Assembly: GCF_014650115.1 (NCBI RefSeq)
Contig: NZ_BMUI01000012.1
Coordinates: 62,001-126,000, forward strand
Direction: 5' to 3'
Source of the DNA: Streptomyces olivaceoviridis
Lineage (GTDB): Bacteria > Actinomycetota > Actinomycetes > Streptomycetales > Streptomycetaceae
Length of the DNA stretch: 64,000 nt
Part shown: positions 63,969 to 64,000 of the stretch, one piece after another
Layout of the letters: every line of letters begins with the position of its first letter
How positions within the stretch are numbered: the stretch's first letter is position 1
The notes under the pieces: generated by a model
Databases searched by the model: none
Told to the model about the DNA's origin: nothing
Seen by the model: the letters and a program-made list of their open reading frames with translations, nothing else
Position numbers and translations under genes: made by a program

Positions 63969-64000
63969 GGTCAGGGCTGCTTCCTGGGAACGGACGCGGT

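Overview
The window is high-GC actinobacterial DNA, almost certainly from Streptomyces. Supporting signs are strong third-position GC, GTG starts with GGAGG-type ribosome sites, a PucR regulator, a giant LuxR/ATPase regulator, a DUF5133-type protein, a fused SecDF and a lasso-peptide operon. Many orphan secreted proteins, truncated genes and IS scraps suggest an accessory region or chromosome arm rather than the core. That placement is inference.

Layout. Bases 1-1.6 kb hold the C-terminal end of a CHAT protein and an IS5-type scrap. Bases 1.6-17.4 kb are an aromatic-catabolism island: a LysR regulator divergent from a translationally coupled operon (two FAH-family hydrolases, a cyclase/formamidase-like enzyme, an FAD hydroxylase, an ACMSD-type amidohydrolase, an extradiol dioxygenase and an SDR). 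The operon ends in a frameshifted SDR and a collapsed CoA-transferase A/B remnant. A convergent Liv-type ABC importer and a PucR regulator follow. Bases 17.4-22.1 kb carry a LuxR-type ATPase regulator and a secreted polyester hydrolase/lipase.

Bases 22.1-39.4 kb are a patchwork: small secreted or orphan proteins, a tRNA-fMet-like gene with terminator, a cold-shock gene, an epoxide hydrolase, AraC and ankyrin genes, a chloramphenicol-type MFS exporter, a secreted esterase, and three deletion scars (CMD/sigma factor, IS481/LD-carboxypeptidase, MFS/MFS). Bases 39.4-48.3 kb hold a GNAT, a Tat-exported dimethylformamidase-like lipoprotein, a LysR divergent from a RidA-monooxygenase fusion, a dienelactone-hydrolase-like enzyme, a PAP2 phosphatase and an AraC regulator.

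Bases 48.3-53.0 kb form a second aromatic module: a TfdB-like phenol hydroxylase plus one protein fusing maleylacetate reductase to hydroxyquinol 1,2-dioxygenase, a near-complete route from a hydroxylated phenol to 3-oxoadipate. It is flanked by a decayed thiolase and a decayed HxlR regulator. Bases 53.2-57.1 kb carry carbonic anhydrase, a PAS/PP2C phosphatase and a membrane protein.

Bases 57.1-59.65 kb are the most interesting part: a compact minus-strand lasso-peptide operon. It has a 38-residue precursor too short for routine gene calling, an RRE-like/B2 leader peptidase and an asparagine-synthetase-like cyclase. The predicted core starts at Gly25 and puts an Asp at ring position 8, but lacks the usual Thr at leader position -2, and no dedicated exporter is present. 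Upstream are a protease remnant that has lost its catalytic serine, a fused SecDF, a Gly-Pro repeat membrane-anchored protein and a NarL-type response regulator.
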